From Deltaproteobacteria bacterium (GTDB lineage Bacteria; JAEEML01): a stretch of DNA of 64,000 nt. A model generated the notes under the pieces. The model saw nothing but the letters and a program-made list of their open reading frames with translations, had not been told where the DNA came from and ran no database searches. The position numbers and the translations under genes were made by a program. This document shows positions 32,809 through 41,277 of this stretch, piece by piece. The stretch spans positions 1 to 64,000 of the forward strand of contig JAEEML010000135.1 in NCBI GenBank assembly GCA_016283195.1, given 5' to 3'. Position 1 is the first letter of the stretch. Every line of letters begins with the position of its first letter.

Positions 32809-34708
32809 TAATAATTTAAAGATAATAGCGCTGCTTTTACTGGCGGCTCTCCTGCTTGTTACCGTGTTCTTGTTTTTGCTCTCGGGCCTCTCTAAGCCGG
32901 AGGAGGCAGGCGCTATTATTGCAGAAGCCCAGCCGGAAGAGCGCCGGGAGGGCAATTTGCCGGTGGCTCGTTACCGCCCGGAAGGCGCTGCCGAAAATGA
33001 AGAGCAGGTAAAAGAAGAGCGAGAAGTTATCTCCTCGCTTTCCGGCAAGGTTATTTCTCTGGCCGATGGTCATCCGATTACCGGGGCCAAACTGCTTTTT
33101 AGTCAGGAAAGCGGTCGGCTTTTGAATACAACTTCCAAAAGCGATGGCTCCTTTTATTTTCTTATTTACGAAGAGGGAATTTATGAGCTTAAAAGTGTAA
33201 CGGCGCCGGGCTTTATGCCCCTAAAAGGCAAGGGGGCTTCCGGAGAGCGCTTTAATGCTACTACCGGCCTGGATGTTGGCGATGTAATTATTACATTGCA
33301 ACCTCAAGACGAAGTAACCGGCCAAGTTATTGATGAAAATCGTCAGGGAGTAGAAGGTGCGGAAGTATGGTATATGCCCTACAAAAATCCCCAAAGCGCT
33401 TTTTCCGTAAAAACTATTAGTGATGGCTATTTTACTATTTCTGTTCCCGACCATAGTGTCTTGGAAGCGCATTATAAAGGCTATAAACCCGGGCGCAGTT
33501 TTTATCGCCGCGAAATGCAGCAAGGTGAACTGCTCATTATTATGCTTGGGGCCAATTTAAACGGAGAAGATGTGGAATCGATCGGCGGCCGGGTACTTTT
33601 GCCTGATGGCGAGCCGGCCGGCGGGGCTATGGTTATGGCTTATCTGAATAAAGCCAGGGACGATAGTGCCAAAGCGCCAGCCAGGAGTTTGCCGGATACT
33701 GTTTATAGCGATGATGATGGTTATTTTGAAATACCCAACCTACTGGCGGGCAATTACTATCTTTCGGCACGCCTCGATGGCTATCAACCGGCAAGATTAC
33801 CGCAAGTGGAGAGCGGCACCGGCGATGCTGTTTTAAATCTTACCAGCGGCCTTACTATTCGCGGGCAGGTATTAGACCAGGCTACCGGGGCACCGGTGCA
33901 GTCTTATACCGTTATTTTGACTAATCTCGGTGGTAGTAAGTATGCTCCAAGTCGCAGTGAGCCGGTATTTAGCGCTGATGGCCGCTATGAAATAAAAGGC
34001 CTTAGTAAACATAGCTTTACCATTGCCATAGCCGCCGCCGGTTACGCCGCTTCCGATACACGCACCATTGTACCTTTTGGCGAGGAGCCTATGGAAGAGA
34101 ATTTTGAACTGGTGGGCGGTGGGCGCGTTTTTGGCAAAGTGACCGACGAAGAGAGCGGCTCGCCCATCGGTGGAGCGGTTTTGCGCAGCGAAGGGCTCAG
34201 AATGAGCAGCAATAGCGCCGGTAGCTATCATGGGCAAACTTTAAGCGACAATAACGGCAATTTTGAGTTTTACGGCTTGCCTATCGGCACGCGTTCGCTG
34301 GCTGTTTCCGCGCCAGGTTATAATCCGCGCCTTATTTCCGGCCTTGAAATCTCTCCAGGCGGCAGCATCGGCCCTTTGGATGTAACTCTTACGCCTATTG
34401 GTGAAGGTGAGCAGGCCTCACTTGATATTACCGGCATCGGCGCAGTTTTGGGCCGCGCCAGAGGTGGCGGTATTGCCGTGGTGCGCATTGTTCCCGGCGG
34501 CGGAGCAGCCGAAGTGGGCCTTAAAAAAGGGGACCGCATTTTGGCTGTAAACGGCCTTTCTGTCGAAGGGCGCAACTTTAACGATGTAGTGGAAGAGGTG
34601 CGCGGGCCGGAAGGCTCAGTGGTAACGCTTTTAGTGCAAAAGGGCGGCGCCGCCGAGGATAGCGACCCAGTGACATTAGTAGTGCCCCGCCGCCGGGTGA
34701 AAGCCTAG
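32792..34708 (+). CDS. Membrane-anchored protein with carboxypeptidase-regulatory-like repeats and a PDZ domain
   Basis: 638 residues from the ATG at 32792. An uncleaved hydrophobic anchor (about 9-33) is followed by five carboxypeptidase-regulatory-like beta-sandwich repeats, each opening with G-x-V-x-D: SGKVISLADGHPI, TGQVIDENRQGV, GGRVLLPDGEPA, RGQVLDQATGAP and FGKVTDEESGSPI. The last 90 residues are a PDZ domain (carboxylate loop near IAVVRIVPGGGAAEVGL, then GDRILAVNGL). It is probably periplasmic and attached to the inner membrane. PDZ plus Ig-like repeats suggests binding of exposed C-termini or surface polymers; no enzyme domain is present. Confidence 0.8.
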   Translation: MTKKNNNNLKIIALLLLAALLLVTVFLFLLSGLSKPEEAGAIIAEAQPEERREGNLPVARYRPEGAAENEEQVKEEREVISSLSGKVISLADGHPITGAKLLFSQESGRLLNTTSKSDGSFYFLIYEEGIYELKSVTAPGFMPLKGKGASGERFNATTGLDVGDVIITLQPQDEVTGQVIDENRQGVEGAEVWYMPYKNPQSAFSVKTISDGYFTISVPDHSVLEAHYKGYKPGRSFYRREMQQGELLIIMLGANLNGEDVESIGGRVLLPDGEPAGGAMVMAYLNKARDDSAKAPARSLPDTVYSDDDGYFEIPNLLAGNYYLSARLDGYQPARLPQVESGTGDAVLNLTSGLTIRGQVLDQATGAPVQSYTVILTNLGGSKYAPSRSEPVFSADGRYEIKGLSKHSFTIAIAAAGYAASDTRTIVPFGEEPMEENFELVGGGRVFGKVTDEESGSPIGGAVLRSEGLRMSSNSAGSYHGQTLSDNNGNFEFYGLPIGTRSLAVSAPGYNPRLISGLEISPGGSIGPLDVTLTPIGEGEQASLDITGIGAVLGRARGGGIAVVRIVPGGGAAEVGLKKGDRILAVNGLSVEGRNFNDVVEEVRGPEGSVVTLLVQKGGAAEDSDPVTLVVPRRRVKA

Positions 34709-34728
34709 AATTTCATTTTTTAACTCCC

Positions 34729-34801
34729 TCACAGTGTGATAAAAACGTAAACCCAGCCTTAGCCTATCTGTGTATGAGCCCATGCACTTTCCTCTTGGCC
34801 G
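34729..34801. repeat. 73-bp direct repeat, copy 1
   Basis: This copy and the one at 35261-35333 match at 72 of 73 bases (C or T in the GAGCCC/GAGCCT stretch). Each begins with the palindrome TCACA-G-TGTGA and ends with TTGGCCG, which includes a possible -35 hexamer. The two flank the palindrome and the Rpn remnant upstream of the tad genes. Confidence 0.95.
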
Positions 34802-34824
34802 TCACGTTTTGTGTATGCTAAAAT
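34795..34824 (+). promoter_or_regulatory. Possible extended -10 promoter in repeat copy 1, TTGGCC-N18-TAAAAT
   Basis: TAAAAT at 34819-34824 is preceded by TGC, giving an extended -10, with TTGGCC at 34795-34800 inside the repeat. It would drive the short frame at 34848 and possibly read on into the Rpn remnant. Confidence 0.4.
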
Positions 34825-34847
34825 ACAGGCCGTGTTTGGAGGGCTCA

Positions 34848-34964
34848 ATGGCTTCACGCAAGAAACTTAGCAATATTAGTAAATTACCGCCGCTTATTCC
34901 CTCACCCCGCCGCTACGCGGCACCCCTCTCCATTTTTACAAATGGAGAGGGGGATTTGTTGTAA
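34848..34964 (+). CDS. Short 38-codon frame, probable gene remnant
   Basis: An ATG behind GGAGGG and a plausible promoter starts a basic peptide (MASRKKLSNISKLPPL), after which the frame runs into the palindrome and stops. The first 16 codons could be the N-terminus of a gene cut by the palindromic element. No family is recognised. Confidence 0.25.
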   Translation: MASRKKLSNISKLPPLIPSPRRYAAPLSIFTNGEGDLL

Positions 34965-34989
34965 TTATCAATAGTTGTGGGGGTGAGGG
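34899..34989. repeat. Nested palindromic (REP/MITE-like) element
   Basis: Outer arms CCCTCACCCC (34899-34908) and GGGGTGAGGG (34980-34989) enclose an inner perfect 13-bp hairpin: CCCCTCTCCATTT (34923-34935) with AAATGGAGAGGGG (34940-34952) and a four-base loop. There is no transposase inside. The right arm abuts the first codons of the Rpn-family fragment. Confidence 0.75.
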
Positions 34990-35007
34990 CAAAAAGAGGA
35001 GGGTCTT

Positions 35008-35271
35008 ATGCAGGCGCAAAAGGTACTTTCCAAAGTAAGTAAGAGCGAGATTATGTGGCTGGCCCAGTTTAGAGCAGAGGTAGCTGAGCGCGATAGAAGG
35101 TCTGATATAGCAGCAGCTACCAGTAAAGCTATAAAAAAAGGTATGGAAAAAGGTATGGAAAAAGGCAAGCTGGAAACTGCGTATAATATGCTCAAAGACG
35201 GCCTCTCCTTTGAAATTATAGCCAAATACACCGGCCTCTCCCTTGCTCAATTAAAAGCCATCACAGTGTGA
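35008..35271 (+). pseudogene. Truncated Rpn-family nuclease, C-terminal remnant
   Basis: 87 codons with the family's C-terminal pattern: VLSKVSKSEIMWLAQF, a short MEKG linker (two units) and a final helix-turn GLSFEIIAKYTGLSLAQLKAI that closely fits Rpn tails. The PD-(D/E)XK core is missing. In-frame codons before the ATG (GQKEEGL) still look like family sequence, but a TGA lies at 24 bases upstream, exactly at the palindrome arm, so the gene was cut there. The upstream sequence aaaaagaggaggg is shared with the gene at the window start. The stop codon lies in the second 73-bp repeat. It could be translated from the ATG, but it has no nuclease site. Confidence 0.7.
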
Positions 35272-35333
35272 TAAAAACGTAAACCCAGCCTTAGCCTATC
35301 TGTGTATGAGCCTATGCACTTTCCTCTTGGCCG
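35261..35333. repeat. 73-bp direct repeat, copy 2 (tad upstream region)
   Basis: Second copy of the repeat described at 34729. It lies directly upstream of the first tad gene, so it is likely the original position and carries the tad promoter -35. Confidence 0.95.
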
Positions 35334-35355
35334 CGGGGGCAAGATGTGCGATACT
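35327..35355 (+). promoter_or_regulatory. Possible tad promoter, TTGGCC-N17-GATACT with TGC extension
   Basis: TTGGCC at 35327-35332 (in the repeat) is 17 bases from GATACT at 35350-35355, which is preceded by TGC. The start codon of the first tad gene follows 22 bases later. The palindrome TCACA-G-TGTGA at 35261 lies about 66 bases upstream of the -35 and could be an operator. Confidence 0.35.
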
Positions 35356-35376
35356 TGGGAGCCGGAGGTTTGGGTT

Positions 35377-36336
35377 ATGATACTTAGACGCCATCTTTCT
35401 AAAACCACCAACCAACGCGGTCAGGCCCTTACTGAGTCGGTTATTATTCTGCCGATTATGGTTTTTATGCTCTTTGGTATGTGGCAGCTCATGCTACTCC
35501 AGCATGCCCGGGTTATGGTGGAATATGCTGCCCATAATGCTTGCAGAGCCGGGATTGTGAATAATGGAGATCCGTACCCAATGAAGCAAGCTGCTTTAAT
35601 ATCAGTTTTGCCTCTCTTTGGCAGAACTGATAATCCTCGTGATTTGGGTGCAGTATATGCCCAAATGGAAGTTCTTATTACCGCTTGCGGCGCTGCTGAT
35701 GCCGGTGTTGATAGGTTGGCTGGTATAATTAGAGAAAATTTTGGTATCAATATAGCTCATTTTGTACCCAGTACTTGTTTCGTCGATGTAGAAATACAAA
35801 CACCAACTGATGAGATGTTTTTATTGGAGAGTAAAGACGCAGAAGAGATGGATTTTGATAATGTTCAAGATCCGAGTCATATGGTTCGCAATTTGCTCTC
35901 AGCCGAAGTAAGAGTGCTTTTCCCCTTAAAAATTCCAATTTTAAACCAAGTTATATATGAACTCTACATGGTTAACGCTATGATGGAAAGAAATCTTAGT
36001 TTTAGTAGGGAAGATGGTAAGGCACTGAATCAACTTAGTACCCAAATTGCCCAAAGAACGCTGGCCATAGAAGATGGTGGAGCGCCGAAAGAACTTACTG
36101 ATATAGCTAAAGAAATCAGGTTGCCACTATGGAAAGTAAAAAGGCGAGCTGAAGTAATGATGCTAAACTGTCTGGCATACGGGAGAGATAGCAATGTTGC
36201 TGGGTGTAATTTGCCAGGCGGAGCTTTTTTGGTGCCTATTACGGCTACTTGCGGTATGCAGATGCAATCCAATTTTTATAAGGATTTTGTGAATTATGGT
36301 GCTTTTGATACCGGAGCGGTAAGGGGATTATTATGA
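35377..36336 (+). CDS. TadE-like Tad pilus assembly protein
   Basis: 319 residues from the ATG at 35377, which has GGAGG eight bases upstream. An in-frame extension to 35302 would start inside the duplicated repeat and is rejected. The N-terminus has the pseudopilin pattern G-QALTE-S (Gly at -1, Glu at +5) followed by a hydrophobic helix (about 18-38), as in TadE, which is processed by a prepilin peptidase. The rest is extracytoplasmic and variable. It overlaps the next gene by four bases (ATGA). Codon use is more AT-rich than in cpaB and later genes. Confidence 0.75.
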   Translation: MILRRHLSKTTNQRGQALTESVIILPIMVFMLFGMWQLMLLQHARVMVEYAAHNACRAGIVNNGDPYPMKQAALISVLPLFGRTDNPRDLGAVYAQMEVLITACGAADAGVDRLAGIIRENFGINIAHFVPSTCFVDVEIQTPTDEMFLLESKDAEEMDFDNVQDPSHMVRNLLSAEVRVLFPLKIPILNQVIYELYMVNAMMERNLSFSREDGKALNQLSTQIAQRTLAIEDGGAPKELTDIAKEIRLPLWKVKRRAEVMMLNCLAYGRDSNVAGCNLPGGAFLVPITATCGMQMQSNFYKDFVNYGAFDTGAVRGLL

Positions 36337-38201
36337 ATAGCGTAAAAGAGCGTAAATTGGTTATTCATAATGGCGGGCAAGCGGCGGTTTTAGGCGTTAT
36401 TGCCATGCTTATACTTTCTCTTGGGTTATACACCACTTATAATATCGGGCGAACAGTAAGCGAAAAGATATATCTGCAAAATGTAGCCGATGCCACAGCT
36501 TATTCTATGGCTGCGGTAGAAGCCAGAACTTTTAACTTTATCGCTTTTGCCAACAGATGCCAAGTAGCACACTATGCATTTTTGGTGTCGTATCAGTCAC
36601 TTTCTCCAATATTACAATCATATGTTCTAAAATATGCTCTTTATGCATATGCTCTTGATTTATTGTGGACAGTATTAGATCATGGGGCTTTGTTAAGATT
36701 TGCTGTCATGATATATATTGGTCCACTTCTAAGAGCCATAGGAAGAGCTTGTAATGCACTAAAAAAAGTTGTTAAGCCACTAGCACAAGTATGTGAAAGA
36801 GTAGCAAGTGTCTTTCGACAGTTATCGAAAGTATTAGGTGCATTATCTTCTGTAATATACCCAATTGTTATAATGATGAATTGGATATACTGGGCTGCTA
36901 GTTGGGCCATGTCAATAGGAGCTTTTAGTATTCTTGCCGATGATGGATATGAGGCTGTAACAAGAAGAAATGATCCAACAATTAAAAAACATCCTGTGCT
37001 TGGTCGTGTGATGGGCTATTTAAGCGCTTTTCGCTTTAATAATGTTTTTGATCCTGTTGGCGGAGCACCGCTTCCATTCACTTTGGATGGATTTGACGCT
37101 CATTTTGCTGCACCTAAGCTGCTACCAACTAAAAATGCTCAAACCAAAGATGATAAATCCATCAAAGCAGCTCAAGTAATAATGACAGAGATAGTTAATG
37201 CAACTAGACAAGATAATCAAGCTATTGATCGTGGTTTTCTGAGTGGAGAAACTGCAGCAGTGCGTAGATTAAAAAACATTAAAAATGAGGCCCAAAGCAT
37301 AGCTTCTGATGCCGAGGGTGGCGGTGATGATGCTGCCGATGTATTATCAGGTATAACAGACACCTTGTCATTTCTAAATCAATTAAGTTTAAAACATGGG
37401 CAGACAAAACTTGTTTCGCAAAGAAAAGAGCTTTCCAGCAAAGGAGATATACAGGAAGCATTAATAGATGTAAAAAAGACAGAAACAGATAAAAGCAAGT
37501 TTAATCGTGGAACGGCGTTATCTGCTGTTGATTATTTCGGCAGTGGTTCTGGCTGGGCTGGGCGAATATTAAATATTGGTACATATGCTACTGTGGATAA
37601 AACATATAATTGTTTTTTTGATGGTCCATTAAACAAAAAAAATCCTCTGGGTAAGAGTCAATTGCTTTTTGCAAAATGGTTTAATCTTTTTGGTGAAATC
37701 GAGGCAGGTATACGCACAGTTAACTTATTAGATGGTGGCTATATTAAGTGTGCAGATACTAAAGATAAAAGTGGAGATGAAAAAGGCAAAGATTATGGCG
37801 CATACCCTTGGCGTGGCATACAGCCTTATATGAAGTTTCTTCCTAAATCTAATGATGCGGAATTTAATCAGCCTGATACATGGGTGTGGTTACACCGCGA
37901 TTTTGATGATATCTCACTGGGTGAAAACGATTTAAACTTTACTTTTAGGGCCGCCGGCGGCTCTGCCACTTTTAATGGCATGCATGATGCCGGTATTCCC
38001 GGTATCAATGTTATTTCCAGGGGGCAAGCTTATTATCATCGGCCCGGTGCTTGGAAAGAACACCCCAATTTCTTTAACCCCTATTGGCGGGCTCGTTTGG
38101 CGCCAATTGGTGATAAATTAGACAAATGGCTTAACAAATTGCCTTTTGAGGTTAATGGCACCATTTCAAAATTTCTTACAGATGGGATTATTACCCACTA
38201 A
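36333..38201 (+). CDS. TadG-like Tad pilus assembly protein
   Basis: 622 residues. The N-terminus has the Tad-type GGQAAVLGVIAMLIL helix followed by QNVADATAYSMAAVEARTFNF, the usual start of TadG-like proteins. Two more hydrophobic stretches occur at about 90-135 and 170-205, which is unusual for TadG. The remainder is hydrophilic, presumably periplasmic; no von Willebrand domain is evident. It begins with a four-base overlap with the TadE-like gene and ends 12 bases before the next TadE-like gene. The sequence is AT-rich compared with the later tad genes. Confidence 0.7.
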   Translation: MNSVKERKLVIHNGGQAAVLGVIAMLILSLGLYTTYNIGRTVSEKIYLQNVADATAYSMAAVEARTFNFIAFANRCQVAHYAFLVSYQSLSPILQSYVLKYALYAYALDLLWTVLDHGALLRFAVMIYIGPLLRAIGRACNALKKVVKPLAQVCERVASVFRQLSKVLGALSSVIYPIVIMMNWIYWAASWAMSIGAFSILADDGYEAVTRRNDPTIKKHPVLGRVMGYLSAFRFNNVFDPVGGAPLPFTLDGFDAHFAAPKLLPTKNAQTKDDKSIKAAQVIMTEIVNATRQDNQAIDRGFLSGETAAVRRLKNIKNEAQSIASDAEGGGDDAADVLSGITDTLSFLNQLSLKHGQTKLVSQRKELSSKGDIQEALIDVKKTETDKSKFNRGTALSAVDYFGSGSGWAGRILNIGTYATVDKTYNCFFDGPLNKKNPLGKSQLLFAKWFNLFGEIEAGIRTVNLLDGGYIKCADTKDKSGDEKGKDYGAYPWRGIQPYMKFLPKSNDAEFNQPDTWVWLHRDFDDISLGENDLNFTFRAAGGSATFNGMHDAGIPGINVISRGQAYYHRPGAWKEHPNFFNPYWRARLAPIGDKLDKWLNKLPFEVNGTISKFLTDGIITH

Positions 38202-38213
38202 AGAGGTGCTGCA

Positions 38214-39419
38214 ATGGGGAGAAATATTCCACGAAAAGTTGCTGGTAGCGCTCTTACAGAATTTGTTCTCATAGTGCCAATGTTTATTATGGTTTTTTAT
38301 TATACACTTTTTTTAAATGATATAACGGTTAATAAAATAAAATCACTTGATATTACCAGGTATGTTGCTTTTGCCATGGCTGACACTCAAGGATCAAATT
38401 ACCATGATAAGATTGCTACTGGAATACTTAGTACTTTTGGTTATGGTTCGAGTTTTGATTTGGCGAAGGATGTTGTTAATGAAAACACCAAGCTTATTTG
38501 GGGAGATCTTAATCCTACAAATTGGTCAAGTTCCATTATAGGTTTGTTCGCTTCAGGTACCTCTGATGTAAGAATGAGTATTGACTCCATCGAAAAGCTG
38601 AATTCACCTAAACTATATGATGGAGGTGCCTCTTATATTAACGATTATGCGCATTCAGATCTTTCACTTCTACAAAATGTCCTTTCAAAAATACAGAATG
38701 AATATGATAAAGTTCTTGAACGAGCTGGTTTTAATACTGACGGCATGGCTAAAGTAACAGTGTCTGTTTTTGTAAAAAACAAAATGATTCCTACATCATA
38801 TCGTGATAGAAATGGAAGAACTTTACTTGACAATACTGGTATTTCTACCGAATTGAAAATTACACATAATTTGATTATGTATACTGATAGTTGGAAGTTG
38901 GAAGATGGTCGTAATATACACATGAGTGATGCTGACGTGTATGATAACATAGAAACTAGCGGAGTTTTTGAGCGATTATGGGCTGGAGTTGCCGGAAGTC
39001 CTTATCATCAGCAAGTTGCCAGAATGTGGATGGGAACTTATAGCCCAAAGAATTTATCTCAAGATATTGTTCATCAATTTAGCGGATCAGATAGTTCTGG
39101 AGGGGAGGTTTTAGAGGCTATTGTTGGTAAAGCAGTCCAATGGGCATTAGGATTTATTCCGGCACGACCATTTGATGTTAAAGTTGTTTCGCATGCATAT
39201 AAGGAATCACTCAAAGATGGTATGATTAATGCCTTTAGATATGCTGATAATGCCTATTCTGATCACTCTGTAGAAGAGTTTCATACCGCGCCCATGGTTG
39301 AAGATCCCAATGATGAAACAGGTTCTGAGTATTACAAAACGTGGAATAAACGTGGTCCTTATTTTATGGGGTGTAAAGACCACGGCGTCAGACATTGCAA
39401 GCCCCAAGATACTGAATAG
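38214..39419 (+). CDS. TadE-like protein (second copy)
   Basis: 401 residues with a pseudopilin-like N-terminus, AG-SALTE-F (Gly at -1, Glu at +5), a hydrophobic helix (about 13-33) and the typical DITRYVAFAMAD helix. The long C-terminal part is hydrophilic and of unknown fold. Together with the 35377 gene it gives this locus two TadE-like minor pilins of different length. The sequence is AT-rich. It is followed by a 9-base gap and a GTG-started gene. Confidence 0.7.
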   Translation: MGRNIPRKVAGSALTEFVLIVPMFIMVFYYTLFLNDITVNKIKSLDITRYVAFAMADTQGSNYHDKIATGILSTFGYGSSFDLAKDVVNENTKLIWGDLNPTNWSSSIIGLFASGTSDVRMSIDSIEKLNSPKLYDGGASYINDYAHSDLSLLQNVLSKIQNEYDKVLERAGFNTDGMAKVTVSVFVKNKMIPTSYRDRNGRTLLDNTGISTELKITHNLIMYTDSWKLEDGRNIHMSDADVYDNIETSGVFERLWAGVAGSPYHQQVARMWMGTYSPKNLSQDIVHQFSGSDSSGGEVLEAIVGKAVQWALGFIPARPFDVKVVSHAYKESLKDGMINAFRYADNAYSDHSVEEFHTAPMVEDPNDETGSEYYKTWNKRGPYFMGCKDHGVRHCKPQDTE

Positions 39420-39428
39420 GAGGCACTA

Positions 39429-40202
39429 GTGAAAAAAACGGCTAAAATACTGCTTGCTTCTCTGGTTTGCTTCCTGGCTTTGGGGAGCGGCCTGTTTAAT
39501 TGGAATAAAAAAACGGCCACTGCCGATTTGCCAAGTGACGCTATGCCAGAATGGTTAAAAGCTTTTCCTCGCTATCCGACTCCTTTGGAAGGCGCGCCAA
39601 TGTCCATGGGCGATGACATGATGGTAAATGGCCTGCCGATGAAAATGGCTTATATGCGCACTGAAGATTCCATGCGCCGGGCAGTGGATTTTTATGCCGC
39701 AGTGTGGACCGATTGGGGCTATGACCCCAATGTTACCGAATTTCCCGATCACACTACTATTACTGTTATGGATAATGACGGGGCCAGCGATCTCACATTT
39801 TTAACGGCTAATATTTCCGATGAAGGTGATGTACGCACTATTATGTTGACCATGCAAAACCTGCCGATAAGCGGAAAAATGCCAAGTAATACGCAGAATT
39901 ATATTTTTGAGCCGCCGGTGCCGGCCGGGGCGATGGTTCTTCATAATACAGAATCTTTGGTTGGCAACTTGGCTTCGGCTTCCAAGGTTTATTCCGTGCC
40001 CCTTTCCATGGCTGATGCTCAAAGTTACTATCACCAGGTTCTGCCTTCTTTAGGTTTTAAACTCTCTAATCAAGCCACTCAGGATGAACTTGATATTCTC
40101 TATTTTGTGGCCGGTAAATTGACTATCAGTGTGGCTTTTGCCGAAGCCTCGGCTGCGCCGCCGGTAACTGTGGTAACCATCAATTATTTGGAGGAACCAT
40201 GA
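39429..40202 (+). CDS. Exported protein of the tad locus with an internal duplication, unknown
   Basis: 257 residues beginning with GTG, chosen because AGGAGG lies six bases upstream. A hydrophobic N-terminal helix (about 6-24) serves as signal or anchor. Two regions of about 95 residues look like copies of the same fold. Residues 48-145 have Pro-rich start, P-x-G-A, a Ser-x-x-x-Ala-x-x-Phe-Tyr helix and W-G-Y. Residues 158-255 have Pro-rich start, P-A-G-A, an Ala-x-Ser-Tyr-Tyr helix and L-G-F. Both end in a beta pattern. No family is recognised. It overlaps the pilin gene by four bases, so it is probably made with the pilin. Confidence 0.6.
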   Translation: MKKTAKILLASLVCFLALGSGLFNWNKKTATADLPSDAMPEWLKAFPRYPTPLEGAPMSMGDDMMVNGLPMKMAYMRTEDSMRRAVDFYAAVWTDWGYDPNVTEFPDHTTITVMDNDGASDLTFLTANISDEGDVRTIMLTMQNLPISGKMPSNTQNYIFEPPVPAGAMVLHNTESLVGNLASASKVYSVPLSMADAQSYYHQVLPSLGFKLSNQATQDELDILYFVAGKLTISVAFAEASAAPPVTVVTINYLEEP

Positions 40203-40399
40203 GATTTTTTGAGAAAATAATAGCTCTTATCAAAGACAATAAAGCCCAGGCTGCCACCGAATACATTGTGGTCACCGGTGGGTTACTGGGTATGTTCATT
40301 GTTATAAACGGCCCAATTCCCATCATCCCCATGACTATTAGGGCATTTCAAATCTATATAGACGGTATGCACGTGGTGATTACTCTGCCCATACCATGA
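40199..40399 (+). CDS. Flp-like pilin / pseudopilin of the Tad system
   Basis: 66 residues: a short basic leader (MRFFEKIIALIKDNKA), then QAATEY, where Glu lies at +5 and Tyr at +6 if cleavage follows Ala16, then a hydrophobic helix. The E-Y pair and size fit Flp-type pilins, but the -1 residue is Ala instead of Gly. The C-terminal half is Pro/Ile-rich. It is the only small pilin in the locus, so it may be the major subunit. Confidence 0.65.
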   Translation: MRFFEKIIALIKDNKAQAATEYIVVTGGLLGMFIVINGPIPIIPMTIRAFQIYIDGMHVVITLPIP

Positions 40400-40441
40400 T
40401 TAACATTGTAACACCCTAGCTAGAGAAAGGTTTAAAAAGAG

Positions 40442-41254
40442 ATGTTTAAAGGAAAGTTACCGCTGCTTATTGCCGTTGTTGCCGCTATCTTGGCCGCTAT
40501 TTTGGCTTATACCGGCTTGCAAAGCCAAGAAGCTAAAGTTTCCAGCGAGTGGGCAGTGAACCGCCGCGTGGTGGCCTTAAAAGATATCCCCGAAGGCACG
40601 CCGCTCAGCAAAGAAAATCTGACCGAAGCGGAAATTCCGGTGAAATTCTTCAAAAGCGCCATTAAACCGGCCGAGATGAATCAAGCCCGCATTTGGGGCC
40701 AAAAAGTGGCCGTGCCCCTTTCCAAGGGCGACCCGCTACTCTGGTCGCATATTGCCACAACCACCGCCGAAACCCGCCTCTCCGATACCGTGCAAAAGGC
40801 CGACGGCCGCGCTCTTACCATCAAAGTGAGCGGCGAAGCGGCTCTCGGGAGCTGGCTCCGCCCGGCCGACCATGTAGATATCATCGGCATTTTCCGCGAT
40901 CCCGATAGCGGCGGCGATATGGCGGTGACCCTTTTGCAAAATGTCATTATTTTGGCAACCGGCGATATATCGGGCCAGACCAATACGCGCATTTTGGCCC
41001 CAAATGCCCGTAAATACGACAATATTACTGTTCACGTTATGCCGGAAGCGGCTGAGATGCTTATTTTGGCCCAACAGGTTGGCAGCCTCTATTTGACTTT
41101 GCGTAACCGCGAAGATACCACCTCCGAAACCCGTGATGAAAAGACTACTATTAAGACTATTCTCACCGGTCGCCGCGAAAAACTCATTCAAGAGCAAATC
41201 AAGCAGGTTAAAAAGCAAAGCACCGGCATAGAAATCATCAACGGGGGCAAGTAA
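40442..41254 (+). CDS. cpaB: Flp pilus assembly protein CpaB/RcpC
   Basis: 270 residues: an N-terminal hydrophobic helix (about 7-25), then a SAF domain (VVALKDIPEGTPLSKENL, about 43-110) and the RcpC-type C-terminal domain with VDIIGIFRDP and LLQNVIILATG. CpaB acts in the periplasm with the secretin of Tad secretion machines. Length and order match the family. A purine-rich AAAGAG precedes the ATG. Base composition is noticeably richer in G+C than that of the tad genes just upstream. Confidence 0.93.
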   Translation: MFKGKLPLLIAVVAAILAAILAYTGLQSQEAKVSSEWAVNRRVVALKDIPEGTPLSKENLTEAEIPVKFFKSAIKPAEMNQARIWGQKVAVPLSKGDPLLWSHIATTTAETRLSDTVQKADGRALTIKVSGEAALGSWLRPADHVDIIGIFRDPDSGGDMAVTLLQNVIILATGDISGQTNTRILAPNARKYDNITVHVMPEAAEMLILAQQVGSLYLTLRNREDTTSETRDEKTTIKTILTGRREKLIQEQIKQVKKQSTGIEIINGGK

Positions 41255-41277
41255 AGCTCTTATAGGAGGAGAGCAAA

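Noticed and set aside
34729-34739. CRP/FNR-type binding site in TCACAGTGTGA
   Set aside because: The half-sites are in the reverse order (TCACA before TGTGA) with one base between, unlike TGTGA-N6-TCACA; noted only as a generic palindrome.
35302-35376. Longer TadE-like gene starting in the second 73-bp repeat
   Set aside because: The extension lies in promoter-type repeat sequence; the ATG at 35377 has a good ribosome binding site and gives the expected short leader.
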